From: Runella defluvii | Lineage (GTDB): Bacteria > Bacteroidota > Bacteroidia > Cytophagales > Spirosomataceae | Direction of reading: 5' to 3' | NCBI RefSeq assembly: GCF_014195535.1 | Contig: NZ_JACIBY010000003.1 | Coordinates: forward strand, 1-64,000 | DNA length: 64,000 nucleotides | Part shown: one piece after another, positions 8,808 through 17,208 of the stretch | Position numbering within the stretch: the first letter of the stretch is position 1 | How the letters are laid out: the number at the start of each line of letters is the position of its first letter | Program-made: the position numbers and the translations under genes | Notes under the pieces: generated by a model | The model's input: only the letters and a program-made list of their open reading frames with translations | The model's database searches: none | Told to the model about the DNA's origin: nothing

Positions 8808-8855
8808 AAACCTATGAGGTTTCTGATTCGGACGATTACAAAACCTCATAGGTTT
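8808..8855. repeat. 15-bp perfect inverted repeat before the Bcr/CflA gene
   Basis: AAACCTATGAGGTTT (8808-8822) and its exact reverse complement (8841-8855) flank 18 bases. It ends 14 bases before the transporter start at 8870, so it could be an operator or a dispersed hairpin element. Confidence 0.6.
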
Positions 8856-8869
8856 ACAACCCCCTCTCC

Positions 8870-10096
8870 ATGACAAAAAAACAAGAACAAAACATCATTT
8901 TATTATTAGGAGCGCTGCAAGGAATTGGCCCATTCTCGACCGATATGTACTTGGCGGCTTTTCCTACCATTGCCCAAGAATTGAACGTAACCATCGCCGA
9001 AGTCGCTTATTCGATGAGTAGCTACTTCGTTGGAATTTGTTTGGGACAACTTCTCAATGGTCCGTTAGTTGACCGTTTTGGGCGTAAAAACCCATTATTG
9101 CTGATGTTAGGCGTTTATATCATAGCGAGTATTGGCTGTTCGATGGTCAATTCCGTTGAAGGATTAATTGTACTCCGCTTTTTTCAAGCCATTGGAGGAA
9201 GCATGGGAATGGTGGCCAATCGCGCCATTGTTCGGGACGTGTTTCCTGCCAACCGCTTGGCACAGGTTTTCTCTACCATGACGTTGGTGATGGGAATTGC
9301 CCCCATCATTGCGCCTTCGGTGGGTGGATTTGTCGTGGTTTGTTTGGGGTGGCGGGCTATTTTCTGGGTATTGGCGGCATTTGCTAGTCTCATTTTGGTT
9401 TTGGTTTATTACTTTTTGCCCGAATCACGCGGAAAGGACCGAAGTGTATCACTGAAACCCAAAGCTGTTCTAACGGACTTTTATTCCATTTTACAAAACC
9501 GCGCGTTTTTAGGTTTCACCTTAATGGCTGCTATGAACACGGCGGGAATCTTTGCCTTTATTGCCAATGCACCTTTTGTTTATATGAAATTGCTGGGGCT
9601 CAACGAACAGACCTTTGGCTGGGTATTTGGTCTTAATGCCGCTTCTTTTGTTGTTGGAAGCCAGCTTAATCGTTGGTTATTGAAATACCATTCCAGCGAA
9701 ACCATTGCTAAAAGAGGCTTGCTGGTACAAGCGGTAATGGGCGTTTTTTTGGTGATAGTTGTGGCATTTTCGTACCTTTCGTTGGGTTCGTTGATGAGTC
9801 TAGTGGCCGTTTATACGTTCTGTTTAGGCATGATAGGAGCCAATGCGATGGCCTTGGCAATTCTCCCTTTTTCCAAAAATGTAGGTTCGGCCACGGCATT
9901 GTTGGGGAGTTTTCAAATGGGAGCGGGGGCGGTTGCCTCGGCTATTTGTAGCTATTTTGATGACGGTACGGCCATGCCTATGGTGAGTGTCATGGCAGGA
10001 GTGGCATTCATTGGGTTAGCTGGATTAGGGTTTGGTTCTAATTATAGTCAACCATTCGACAAAAATGACGAAGCGGTTTTCGCGGGAGACCATTGA
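8870..10096 (+). CDS. MFS transporter, Bcr/CflA family
   Basis: Integral membrane drug:H+ antiporter-type protein (408 aa, 12 predicted segments). The N-terminus has the Bcr/CflA signature (GIGPFSTDMYLAAFPTIA). The loop GPLVDRFGRKNPLL is the MFS motif A, and RFFQAIGGSMGMVANRAIVRD is the motif typical of the family. Located between the pca/malonate block and a flavin monooxygenase, it may export an aromatic compound; that role is inference. Confidence 0.85.
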   Translation: MTKKQEQNIILLLGALQGIGPFSTDMYLAAFPTIAQELNVTIAEVAYSMSSYFVGICLGQLLNGPLVDRFGRKNPLLLMLGVYIIASIGCSMVNSVEGLIVLRFFQAIGGSMGMVANRAIVRDVFPANRLAQVFSTMTLVMGIAPIIAPSVGGFVVVCLGWRAIFWVLAAFASLILVLVYYFLPESRGKDRSVSLKPKAVLTDFYSILQNRAFLGFTLMAAMNTAGIFAFIANAPFVYMKLLGLNEQTFGWVFGLNAASFVVGSQLNRWLLKYHSSETIAKRGLLVQAVMGVFLVIVVAFSYLSLGSLMSLVAVYTFCLGMIGANAMALAILPFSKNVGSATALLGSFQMGAGAVASAICSYFDDGTAMPMVSVMAGVAFIGLAGLGFGSNYSQPFDKNDEAVFAGDH

Positions 10097-10119
10097 TTTT
10101 TTATGCTTTTCAAAAATCA
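10094..10119 (+). terminator. weak hairpin after the Bcr/CflA gene
   Basis: TGATTTTT (10094-10101) pairs with AAAAATCA (10112-10119) around a 10-base loop, overlapping the stop codon. It is a short AT-rich stem and only a possible terminator. Confidence 0.3.
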
Positions 10120-10145
10120 GACTGCCTTATTTTAAAGATTAATTC

Positions 10146-11381
10146 ATGAAAATTATTATTATCGGCGGAGGAATTGGAGGACTTACCACCGCGCTTTGCT
10201 TGCACAAAGCTGGTTTTGATGTTAACGTTTTTGAATCGGTCAAAGAGGTAAAACCCCTTGGCGTCGGCATCAACACGCTGCCTCATTCGGTACGAGTACT
10301 CACTCACCTTGGTTTGCAAGAAAGGATGGCAAAAAATGCCATTGAAACCACCGATTTGGTGTATTTCAATAAGTTTGGGCAGCAGTTTTGGACGGAGCCT
10401 CGCGGACGTTTTGCGGGCTATAAATGGCCGCAATTCTCCATTCACCGTGGTACGTTACAAATGCTTTTGTGGGAAGAAGCAAAACGGGTTATCGGTGAGG
10501 ATAAGCTCATTTCAAACCACCATTTGTCTCATTTTGAACAGGATGAAAAAGAGGTAAGGGCGATTTTTACCAACCGTGAAACGGGAGAGATTATTCGCCA
10601 AGAAACGGGTGATGTTCTGATTGGTGCTGACGGAATCAACTCCGTTGTTCGTCAACAACTGTACCCCAACGAAGGCCCGCCTGTTTATTCCGAAAACGTC
10701 CTTTACCGAGGTACGACTCGTATGAAACCATTTTTGAATGGCACGTCGATGGCGATGATTGGAAGTATGCAGCAAAAAATGGTCGTGTATCCCATTGACC
10801 CTACGCCCGACGAAAATGGAGATTTGCTCATCAATTGGGTGGGAAATTTGAAAGAAGGAAAATCGAAACTCACCGCACGCGACTGGAACCGCGAAGCTGA
10901 CAAAGCACGATTGGTGGAAATTTACAAAGATTGGACGTTTGATTGGCTAGATGTTCCTGCGATGATTAACGGTGCTAAAGCCGTGTATGAGTTTCCGATG
11001 AGCGACCGTAACCCGCTCGACCGCTGGACGTTTGGGCGTGTAACCCTTTTGGGAGATGCGGCCCACCCGATGTACCCAATTGGTTCAAACGGAGCATCGC
11101 AAGCGATTTTAGATGCTGATTATCTGATGGAATGTTTGCTCAAATTTGAAAATCCATTGGAGGCGTTAGAGGCTTACGACCAAGAGCGAGTTCCTGCCGC
11201 CGCAAAAGTGGTGCTGCAAAACCGCGCCAAAGGCCCCGACCAAATTATGGATATGATGGAAGAGCGTTTTCCACAAGGGTTTACCCCCGATGAAGTCCCG
11301 CATGAGGAACTGGAGCAAGTCATGGATCACTACAAAAAAATAGCGGGTTTTGATGTTCAGACACTAAATCGGAAAGGATAA
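10146..11381 (+). CDS. FAD-dependent monooxygenase (PhzS/salicylate-hydroxylase-like)
   Basis: Group A flavoprotein monooxygenase of 411 residues. IIIIGGGIGG at 3-12 binds the ADP part of FAD, VLIGADGINSVVR is the DG motif, and GDAAHPMYPIGSNGASQAI from 303 contacts the flavin. The MYPIGSNGASQAILDADYL form is that of PhzS-like enzymes rather than PobA. It should hydroxylate an aromatic acid or heteroaromatic, but the sequence does not reveal which. A DUF3237 gene follows after 89 bp and a CoA-transferase beyond it, consistent with a catabolic role. Confidence 0.82.
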   Translation: MKIIIIGGGIGGLTTALCLHKAGFDVNVFESVKEVKPLGVGINTLPHSVRVLTHLGLQERMAKNAIETTDLVYFNKFGQQFWTEPRGRFAGYKWPQFSIHRGTLQMLLWEEAKRVIGEDKLISNHHLSHFEQDEKEVRAIFTNRETGEIIRQETGDVLIGADGINSVVRQQLYPNEGPPVYSENVLYRGTTRMKPFLNGTSMAMIGSMQQKMVVYPIDPTPDENGDLLINWVGNLKEGKSKLTARDWNREADKARLVEIYKDWTFDWLDVPAMINGAKAVYEFPMSDRNPLDRWTFGRVTLLGDAAHPMYPIGSNGASQAILDADYLMECLLKFENPLEALEAYDQERVPAAAKVVLQNRAKGPDQIMDMMEERFPQGFTPDEVPHEELEQVMDHYKKIAGFDVQTLNRKG

Positions 11382-11470
11382 TGGAACCGCAAAACTGTAA
11401 AACCGAGAAATTTAAAACTGAAAAAGTGAATGAATACAAGGGTGAATAGGACTTTGAACAAAAAATAAAG

Positions 11471-11920
11471 ATGGAATTAGAATTTGCATTTGAGTTGCGG
11501 GTAGAGGTTGCAGATATACAGTTTATGGGCGATACCCACCGTGGCAATCGTCGTATGATTCCAATTACGGGTGGAACGTTTGAGGGCCCTGCCATCAAAG
11601 GAAAGGTTCAAGCAGGAGGATACGATTGGCAGGTAATTCGTACGGATGGGGTAGCGGAGTTGGATGCCCGTTATGTGCTTCAAACCGATGATGGTGCCTT
11701 GATTACGATTGTTAACCAAGGACTTCGGCGAGGGCCTGCGGAGGTGATGAAACGTTTGTCGGAAGGAAAGGAAGTTGATCCGTCGGAGTATTATTTTCGC
11801 TCCATTCCCGTATTTGAAACCGCCGACCCCAAGTATGTATGGCTGTCTCAATCGGTGTTTGTAGCAACGGGAATTCGTAAGCCCGATAAAGTGCTGATTC
11901 AGGTCTATAAAATAAACTAA
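11471..11920 (+). CDS. DUF3237 (UPF0311) family protein
   Basis: 149-residue cytoplasmic protein that appears to be one DUF3237 beta-barrel domain: GGTFEGPAIKGKVQAGGYDWQ, DARYVLQTDDGALI and YYFRSIPVFETADPKYVWL are the recognisable segments. The biochemical role of the family is not established to my knowledge. The gene follows a flavin monooxygenase and is closed by a strong hairpin, which suggests an accessory step in the same route. Confidence 0.8.
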   Translation: MELEFAFELRVEVADIQFMGDTHRGNRRMIPITGGTFEGPAIKGKVQAGGYDWQVIRTDGVAELDARYVLQTDDGALITIVNQGLRRGPAEVMKRLSEGKEVDPSEYYFRSIPVFETADPKYVWLSQSVFVATGIRKPDKVLIQVYKIN

Positions 11921-11955
11921 CGCCATTCGTGGGTCGTTTAACAATCAATGGTATC

Positions 11956-12009
11956 GGTCTGACTACCGTCTGACCGTGAGCCAAAACAGGGTCAGACGAT
12001 AGTCAGACC
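11956..12009. terminator. 20-bp hairpin between the DUF3237 and SCOT genes
   Basis: GGTCTGACTACCGTCTGACC (11956-11975) pairs with 11990-12009 with a single mismatch around a 14-base loop. It is GC-rich and lies 35 bases after the stop codon at 11918-11920, so it probably separates the two transcripts. Confidence 0.6.
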
Positions 12010-12046
12010 CAATTGTATCCATAAACAGATTAACAAAGACTAAACC

Positions 12047-13465
12047 ATGATAAATAAAGTAGTAAGTGGCGCGGCTGAGGCCGTGGCAGATATAAAAGAT
12101 GGGGCCATACTAATGCTTGGAGGATTTGGTCTGTGCGGTATTCCCGAAAACTGCATCTCAGCATTGGTAGAGAAAGGAGTGAAAGAACTGACCTGCATTT
12201 CCAACAATGCGGGAGTTGATACCTTTGGAATTGGCTTGATGCTTCAGCAGCGACAGATTAAAAAGATGATTTCGTCGTATGTCGGTGAAAATAAGGAATT
12301 TGAACGGCAATTGCTTTCAGGTGAGTTGGAAGTGGAACTGATTCCCCAAGGAACATTGGCCGAACGTGTACGGGCAGGGGGGGCAGGAATTCCTGCGTTT
12401 TTTACCCCCGCAGGTGTAGGCACCGAAGTAGCCGAAGGCAAAGAAGTACGAGAGTTTAACGGAAAAAAATACTTGCTGGAATCGTGGTTACGCGCCGATT
12501 TTTCGATTGTGAAGGCTTGGAAAGGAGATACCTCTGGGAATTTGGTCTTTAGAGGCACTGCTCGCAATTTCAACCCCATGATGGCCGCAGCGGGGAGTAT
12601 TTGCATTGCCGAAGTGGAAGAGCTTGTTCTTGCGGGTGAACTTGACCCCAACGAAATTCACGTTCCAGGGATTTATGTGCAGCGGATTTTTGAAGGGAAA
12701 AATTACGAAAAACGGATAGAGCAACGGATCGTCAGTATTCCAACTTCTGAAAAGGAAGCTCTAACTCCCTCCCTACAGGGCGGTTCGCCGGTGCGAAGGG
12801 AAGGGGTGGGGTTAGACAAATTTGGCATCGCCAAACGCATTGCCAAAGAACTCCGCGATGGCTATTACGTCAATTTAGGCATTGGAATCCCCACGTTAGT
12901 TGCCAATTATATCCCCGAAGGAATCAATGTAGTACTTCAATCCGAAAATGGTTTGCTCGGTATTGGCCCATTCCCGACGGAAGAAAACGTGGATGCAGAC
13001 CTCATCAACGCAGGCAAACAAACTGTGACCATGCAAGCAGGTTCGTCGTTATTCAGTTCGGCGGAGAGTTTTGCCATGATTCGCGGCGAGCACGTGGACT
13101 TGACGATTTTGGGTGCCATGGAAGTGGCCGAAAACGGAGACATCGCCAACTGGAAAATTCCTGGTAAAATGGTAAAAGGGATGGGTGGCGCGATGGACTT
13201 GGTAGCTTCGGCCAAAAACATCATTGTAGCCATGCAGCACGTCAATAAAGCAGGAGAGTCTAAATTGTTGAAACGCTGCACGTTGCCACTGACGGGCATC
13301 GGCTGCGTCAAAAAAATTGTGACCGAACTCGGGGTTTTTGAAGTAGTGCCTGAGGGAGGCTTCAAATTGCTCGAAATAGCCCCTGGCATTACGGTCGAAT
13401 ACATTCAATCAGTCACGGAAGGCAAGCTAATCGTTGAAGGCGAAGTGCCTGTGATTGAGGTGTAG
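12047..13465 (+). CDS. fused succinyl-CoA:3-oxoacid CoA-transferase (ScoA-ScoB) with a repeat-derived linker
   Basis: Class I CoA-transferase of 472 residues. The alpha part (1-~228) carries GGFGLCGIPENCI and IPQGTLAERVRAGGAGIPAF, typical of SCOT. The beta part (~258-472) carries [15 protein letters not shown] and the catalytic glutamate E300 in SENGLLGIGP. It would interconvert acetoacetate and acetoacetyl-CoA using succinyl-CoA. The linker (about residues 239-256, LTPSLQGG onward) is the in-frame translation of a GC-rich repeat at 12761-12815. A 3-oxoadipate role is also conceivable given the pca block, but the PcaIJ-like fusion at 2740 fits that better. Confidence 0.88.
   Translation: MINKVVSGAAEAVADIKDGAILMLGGFGLCGIPENCISALVEKGVKELTCISNNAGVDTFGIGLMLQQRQIKKMISSYVGENKEFERQLLSGELEVELIPQGTLAERVRAGGAGIPAFFTPAGVGTEVAEGKEVREFNGKKYLLESWLRADFSIVKAWKGDTSGNLVFRGTARNFNPMMAAAGSICIAEVEELVLAGELDPNEIHVPGIYVQRIFEGKNYEKRIEQRIVSIPTSEKEALTPSLQGGSPVRREGVGLDKFGIAKRIAKELRDGYYVNLGIGIPTLVANYIPEGINVVLQSENGLLGIGPFPTEENVDADLINAGKQTVTMQAGSSLFSSAESFAMIRGEHVDLTILGAMEVAENGDIANWKIPGKMVKGMGGAMDLVASAKNIIVAMQHVNKAGESKLLKRCTLPLTGIGCVKKIVTELGVFEVVPEGGFKLLEIAPGITVEYIQSVTEGKLIVEGEVPVIEV
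12761..12815. repeat. GC-rich palindromic repeat inserted in frame in the SCOT linker
   Basis: The element starts CTAACTCCCTCC, ends GGGGTGGGGTTAG (imperfect inverted ends), and has CGGTTCGCCG as an internal mini-hairpin. Its composition breaks sharply from the flanking coding sequence. Similar CTCCCTCC/GGGGTGGGG elements are common between genes in Bacteroidota; here it is translated as LTPSLQGGSPVRREGVGL. Confidence 0.75.
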
Positions 13466-13476
13466 CGAGATTTTTA

Positions 13477-13530
13477 TGCACGCAAAGGCGCAAAGCCGCA
13501 GAGGTTGGCGCTGTGACTTTGCGCTGTGCG
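13477..13530. repeat. CGCAAAGGCGCAAAG-type intergenic repeat
   Basis: CGCAAAGGCGCAAAG on the left and CTTTGCGCTGTGCG on the right form an imperfect palindrome starting 12 bases after the SCOT stop codon. This word family is widespread in Bacteroidota intergenic DNA. Confidence 0.65.
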
Positions 13531-13583
13531 ATTAAAAAATTGAGTAAAAATTTGTGGATATTTGAAACCTAACTTGGAGTTGT

Positions 13584-13638
13584 TTTCATTATAGTGAAAA
13601 TTAATTTACTTTTACAGTAAAGTTTTATTATAATGAAA
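13584..13638 (+). promoter_or_regulatory. inverted repeat over the AAA_14 gene start
   Basis: TTTCATTATA (13584-13593) and TATAATGAAA (13629-13638) are exact reverse complements 35 bases apart, and the right arm includes the ATG at 13633. It could be an operator or a structure that controls initiation. Confidence 0.4.
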
Positions 13639-14826
13639 GTACTTAGACGAGAAAAATACCTCCAGCAAATTAGACCTTATATCAATAAGCCGCTTATAAA
13701 GGTGCTGTTAGGTCAGCGGCGGGTAGGGAAGAGTTTTTTGCTACAAATGATTGCCGACGAACTTTCGGCAAGTGGTGTGCAGGTGATTTATATTGACAAA
13801 GAAAACTATGAATTTGATGCCATTATTGACTACCGATCCCTCAACGATTACATCATAGCCAACACAACTCAATCAAACGTAGCTATTATTATTGATGAGG
13901 TGCAAGAGATAAAAGATTTTGAGAAATCGCTACGTAATTTTTACAAAAGACCCAATGTTGATATTTATGTCACAGGAAGTAATGCTAATCTGCTTTCGAG
14001 CGAATTGGCTACCCTACTCAGTGGTCGCCTTATTGAAATAGAAGTGTTTCCGTTGGACTATCGAGAGTTTTTAGAACTCAATGAAGCCGAAAACAATGAA
14101 ATTAATTTTGAGAAATTCTTACAATTTGGGGGATTGGCAGGTCTTTCAATACTACCAGAAGATAGCAGAATAAAGCGTGAATACTTACAAAATATCTATA
14201 ATTCGATTTTGTACAGAGACATCATCAAACGTAATCAAATACGAAATGTGGCTTTTTTGGAAAACTTGGTCAACTACATTGCCGACAACGTAGGGAGTCA
14301 ACTTTCTGCAAAAAAAATCAGTGACTATCTCAAATCACAGCAAATACAAATATCCATCAATACGGTAATTGATTATCTCAAATTTTTGGTAGATGCGTTT
14401 ATTGTACGTAAAGTAAAAAGACAAGATATAAATGGTAAACGAATCTTTGAAGTGGGCGAAAAGTACTACTTTGAGGATATCGGTATCCGAAACAATATTG
14501 TTGGTTTCTCCCCAAAAGATATTCAAAAGGTGTATGAAAATGTAGTGTTTAATCACTTAAAATCAAGTGGTTATGACGTAAAAACAGGGGCCTGGACCGA
14601 TAAAGAAATAGATTTTATCGCCACTAAAAATCAGGAAATAAGTTATTTTCAAGTTGCGTACTTACTCCACGAACAAGCTACTATTGACCGAGAATTTGGT
14701 AACCTACTGCTTATCAATGATAACTACCCAAAATACGTTATTAGTCAAAATAGCTTTGCTACGACCAATACCTACAAAGGGATTCATCACCTCACGTTGC
14801 GGCAGTTTTTATTTGACTTTAGCTAA
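13633..14826 (+). CDS. ATP-binding protein (AAA_14 + DUF4143)
   Basis: 397-residue P-loop ATPase. Walker A is GQRRVGKS at 27-34 and Walker B is VAIIIDEVQ with D88/E89. The sensor region YVTGSNANLLSSELATLLSGR and FPLDYREFL are typical of AAA_14. The C-terminal third is DUF4143, a winged-helix plus restriction-endonuclease-like fold (KISDYLKSQQI, KEIDFIATKN). The family is abundant and mobile in Bacteroidota, with no agreed function; links to defence or addiction are suspected. It is a stand-alone gene with AT-rich neighbours. Confidence 0.85.
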   Translation: MKVLRREKYLQQIRPYINKPLIKVLLGQRRVGKSFLLQMIADELSASGVQVIYIDKENYEFDAIIDYRSLNDYIIANTTQSNVAIIIDEVQEIKDFEKSLRNFYKRPNVDIYVTGSNANLLSSELATLLSGRLIEIEVFPLDYREFLELNEAENNEINFEKFLQFGGLAGLSILPEDSRIKREYLQNIYNSILYRDIIKRNQIRNVAFLENLVNYIADNVGSQLSAKKISDYLKSQQIQISINTVIDYLKFLVDAFIVRKVKRQDINGKRIFEVGEKYYFEDIGIRNNIVGFSPKDIQKVYENVVFNHLKSSGYDVKTGAWTDKEIDFIATKNQEISYFQVAYLLHEQATIDREFGNLLLINDNYPKYVISQNSFATTNTYKGIHHLTLRQFLFDFS

Positions 14827-14828
14827 CT

Positions 14829-15716
14829 TTAATTCAACCCTCGATACTCCACAGGACTTACCCCCACTTTTTGCTTAAAAAATCGGGTAAAATGCTGCGG
14901 ATATTTGAAACCCAATTCGTAGGCTATTTCGCTCACCGATTTGCTGTTGTCGAAGATGCGTTCTTTGGCTAAATCTATCAAGCGAAGCTGTATGTATTCT
15001 AAAGCTGTTTTACCCGTTTGTTTTTTTACCAAATCACCAAAATAATTGGCAGAGAGATGTAATTCATTGGCAAAGTATGCCACCGAAGGTAAGCCGTTGA
15101 ATTTTAGTTCTTCACCTTGAAAATATTCATTTAGTTTTTGCTCAAATTGTTCGATAATTCCGTGATTTACGTGTTTCCGCGTGATGAATTGGCGGTCGTA
15201 GAAACGGCTACAATATTTCAATAACAATTCAATGTTGGCCACGATGAGTTTTTTGCTGTGGGCATCCATATTTTGCTTGATTTCCAATTCAATATTTGCA
15301 AAACAAATATCCACCAAGTTTCTTTCTTTCTCCGAAACGTGCAGTGCTTCGTAAGAATCGTAGTTAAAAAAGGTGTATTCGTGAATTTGCTTGCCTAAGC
15401 TCGTTCCTTTGATTAAATCGGGATGAAAAATAAGGGCAAGGCCATAGGGTTGATGCCATTCGCCTTCGGGTTCGGAGGTAGTAATTTGCCCTGGAGCAAA
15501 AAAAATAATGCTTCCTTCGTCATAATCATAGTACCTCAAGCCATATCGTAAGTCGCCACATTTGCTGTCTTTGATGATGATGGCATAGAAATCCATTCGA
15601 AATTTGTCTCGCTTCAAAGGGTTGCCTTTGCTCAAATCCAGCACACTGATGAGCGGGTGTAAAGTAGGGTGATTGAAGGTTTCATTATAGGTTTTTATGC
15701 TATCATAAATAATCAT
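14829..15716 (-). CDS. AraC family transcriptional regulator
   Basis: 295-residue regulator with an N-terminal cupin-like sensor (DFYAIIIKD, SIIFFAPGQITTSEP) and a C-terminal pair of helix-turn-helix motifs (SVAYFANELHLSANYFGDLVK and SVSEIAYELGFKYPQHFTRFFKQ, ending VSPVEYR). It is convergent with the AAA_14 gene (2 bp apart) and divergent from the outer-membrane protein gene at 15863, which is its likeliest target. A TAGATTTG -7 box lies on the minus strand at 15736-15743. Confidence 0.88.
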   Translation of the reverse strand: MIIYDSIKTYNETFNHPTLHPLISVLDLSKGNPLKRDKFRMDFYAIIIKDSKCGDLRYGLRYYDYDEGSIIFFAPGQITTSEPEGEWHQPYGLALIFHPDLIKGTSLGKQIHEYTFFNYDSYEALHVSEKERNLVDICFANIELEIKQNMDAHSKKLIVANIELLLKYCSRFYDRQFITRKHVNHGIIEQFEQKLNEYFQGEELKFNGLPSVAYFANELHLSANYFGDLVKKQTGKTALEYIQLRLIDLAKERIFDNSKSVSEIAYELGFKYPQHFTRFFKQKVGVSPVEYRGLN

Positions 15717-15830
15717 CGGCTTGGTATTTTTTTACCAAATCTACATCCTTAAATGTTGAATTGGAATACCATCGGTAAAATTGGTAGGTAAAACAGTGAA
15801 ATGTATAAAAGTTATCCTAAATGCTCACGC

Positions 15831-15838
15831 TAACTTTG
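15831..15838 (+). promoter_or_regulatory. TAACTTTG promoter -7 box
   Basis: TAACTTTG matches the Bacteroidota TAnnTTTG -7 consensus, 24 bases before the ATG at 15863. I see no clear -33 TTTG. The same box occurs at 62581 and 8132. Confidence 0.5.
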
Positions 15839-15862
15839 CAAAAAATAAATAAATACCTGTCA

Positions 15863-16633
15863 ATGAATTGTTTAACGAATTTTCTTTTTCTGTTTCTATT
15901 TATTTTAACCTCTTTACTTAGCATCGGACAAACGCCCGATAGCCCTAACAAGACCGCTACTTTTTCGGGATCGGTGGGTTTAACCAACAATGGATTTTCT
16001 ATCATTCCCTCGTTTTCTCTGAATAGCCCAGCCATTGTAAGTACGTTATCGTTTCGCAAAAAAAGATTTAGTTTCGACCCTGACATTCGGGTGGCTTTGG
16101 ATGCCAAAAATGGCGGTTTTCTCTGGTGGTTTCGCTATAAATTGATTGACCAGAAAAAGTTTGGTTTTAGGGTAGGAACACATCCCGCTTTTACGTTTAT
16201 AAAACGACTAGACACCGAAAACGGCAAAACTACCGAAATAACCGAAATGCTACGATTTCTTGCGTTTGAGGTTGTGCCGAGTTACCAAATCACGCCCCAC
16301 GTTGGGGTAAGTGCTACGTATTTACAAGGAAACGCTTTACAAAAGCATGGGCCACAGCTCACGAGGGTATTGTTTCTGAATACCAGTTTTACTAATCTCA
16401 AATTGAGCCAAAACTTTCGATTAAACCTATTCCCTACCATCTTTTTCTTGCATACCGATGGCTATCGAGGTGATTACTTTACCCTCACGGTAAGTGTGTC
16501 GCACCAAAAGTCGCCTATTAGTTTACAATCTACCATCAACCAAACATTCAAATCAAATGTCCCAGGTAATAAGGATTTTATGTGGAACGTAACGTTGAAT
16601 TATAATTTCAAACGATTTATCAAAAGAAACTGA
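15863..16633 (+). CDS. hypothetical outer-membrane beta-barrel protein
   Basis: 256-residue exported protein I do not recognise by name. A signal peptide is clear (NFLFLFLFILTSLLSIGQ, cleaved near GQTPD). The mature part alternates aromatic and polar residues in strand-like runs (FLWWFRYKLIDQKKFGFRVG, FLNTSFTNLKLSQNFRLNLFP) and ends YNFKRFIKRN, as expected for an outer-membrane barrel. The frame is open to 15821, but the ATG at 15863 gives a proper signal peptide and sits 24 bases after a promoter box. It is followed after 5 bp by a cyclophilin-like lipoprotein, so the two are probably co-transcribed. Confidence 0.7.
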   Translation: MNCLTNFLFLFLFILTSLLSIGQTPDSPNKTATFSGSVGLTNNGFSIIPSFSLNSPAIVSTLSFRKKRFSFDPDIRVALDAKNGGFLWWFRYKLIDQKKFGFRVGTHPAFTFIKRLDTENGKTTEITEMLRFLAFEVVPSYQITPHVGVSATYLQGNALQKHGPQLTRVLFLNTSFTNLKLSQNFRLNLFPTIFFLHTDGYRGDYFTLTVSVSHQKSPISLQSTINQTFKSNVPGNKDFMWNVTLNYNFKRFIKRN

Positions 16634-16638
16634 CCTCT

Positions 16639-17097
16639 ATGATAAAATTTAATCCTTTCTTGTTATTGACAATGAGCCTATTGTTGGCCTTTTGTCAAAA
16701 AGAAAATCAATCTACAATCAGCCCCTCAATTGAGTTGAATATGAAGAATAAAATCAATGTAAAAATCGGTAATAAAACCTTCACGGCAACCCTTGCAGAT
16801 AATGCCACGTCCAAGGCTTTTGTTGCTCAATTGCCGTTGGCTATTAATATGTTAGAGTTGAATAATAACGAAAAATACGCCGATTTGCCAACGACCTTGC
16901 CAACCAACGCCTCTGTTCCGTCGAGTATTCAGGTAGGTGATTTGATGCTGTACGGTTCTCGTACGTTAGTGTTGTTCTACAAAGGATTTTCTACCTCTTA
17001 CAGTTACACCAAAATCGGTAAAATTGACGATACCATAGGACTGCAAGCGGCTCTTGGAGCGGGGGAGGTGAAGGTGAGTTTTGAGGTGAAGGAATGA
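16639..17097 (+). CDS. cyclophilin-like fold lipoprotein
   Basis: 152-residue protein with a lipoprotein-like N-terminus (LLLTMSLLLAFCQKE, Cys at 19). The domain from about residue 38 (INVKIGNKTFTATLADN, AFVAQLPLAINMLELN, KYADLPTTLPTNA, GDLMLYGSRTLVLFYK, SYSYTKIGKID) matches the cyclophilin-like-2 family (PF18050 as I recall it). Those proteins share the cyclophilin fold but lack a proven isomerase role. It is co-oriented with the preceding barrel protein. Confidence 0.8.
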   Translation: MIKFNPFLLLTMSLLLAFCQKENQSTISPSIELNMKNKINVKIGNKTFTATLADNATSKAFVAQLPLAINMLELNNNEKYADLPTTLPTNASVPSSIQVGDLMLYGSRTLVLFYKGFSTSYSYTKIGKIDDTIGLQAALGAGEVKVSFEVKE

Positions 17098-17208
17098 TTG
17101 AAATCGTATAATTTCCCTCCTTTCTAATCACTAAATCAAACAAGCTCGTCGTTACTTTCGTTAATATACCAAAACATGATTCTGGTTTTACTCTTAAAAT
17201 TAACGAAC

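Noticed and set aside
11477-11944. Minus-strand open frame (155 codons) over the DUF3237 gene
   Set aside because: The + strand carries the conserved DUF3237 segments; the antisense frame has none.
12937-13404. Minus-strand open frame (155 codons) over the SCOT beta half
   Set aside because: Antisense to a clear CoA-transferase domain with its catalytic glutamate; no independent support.
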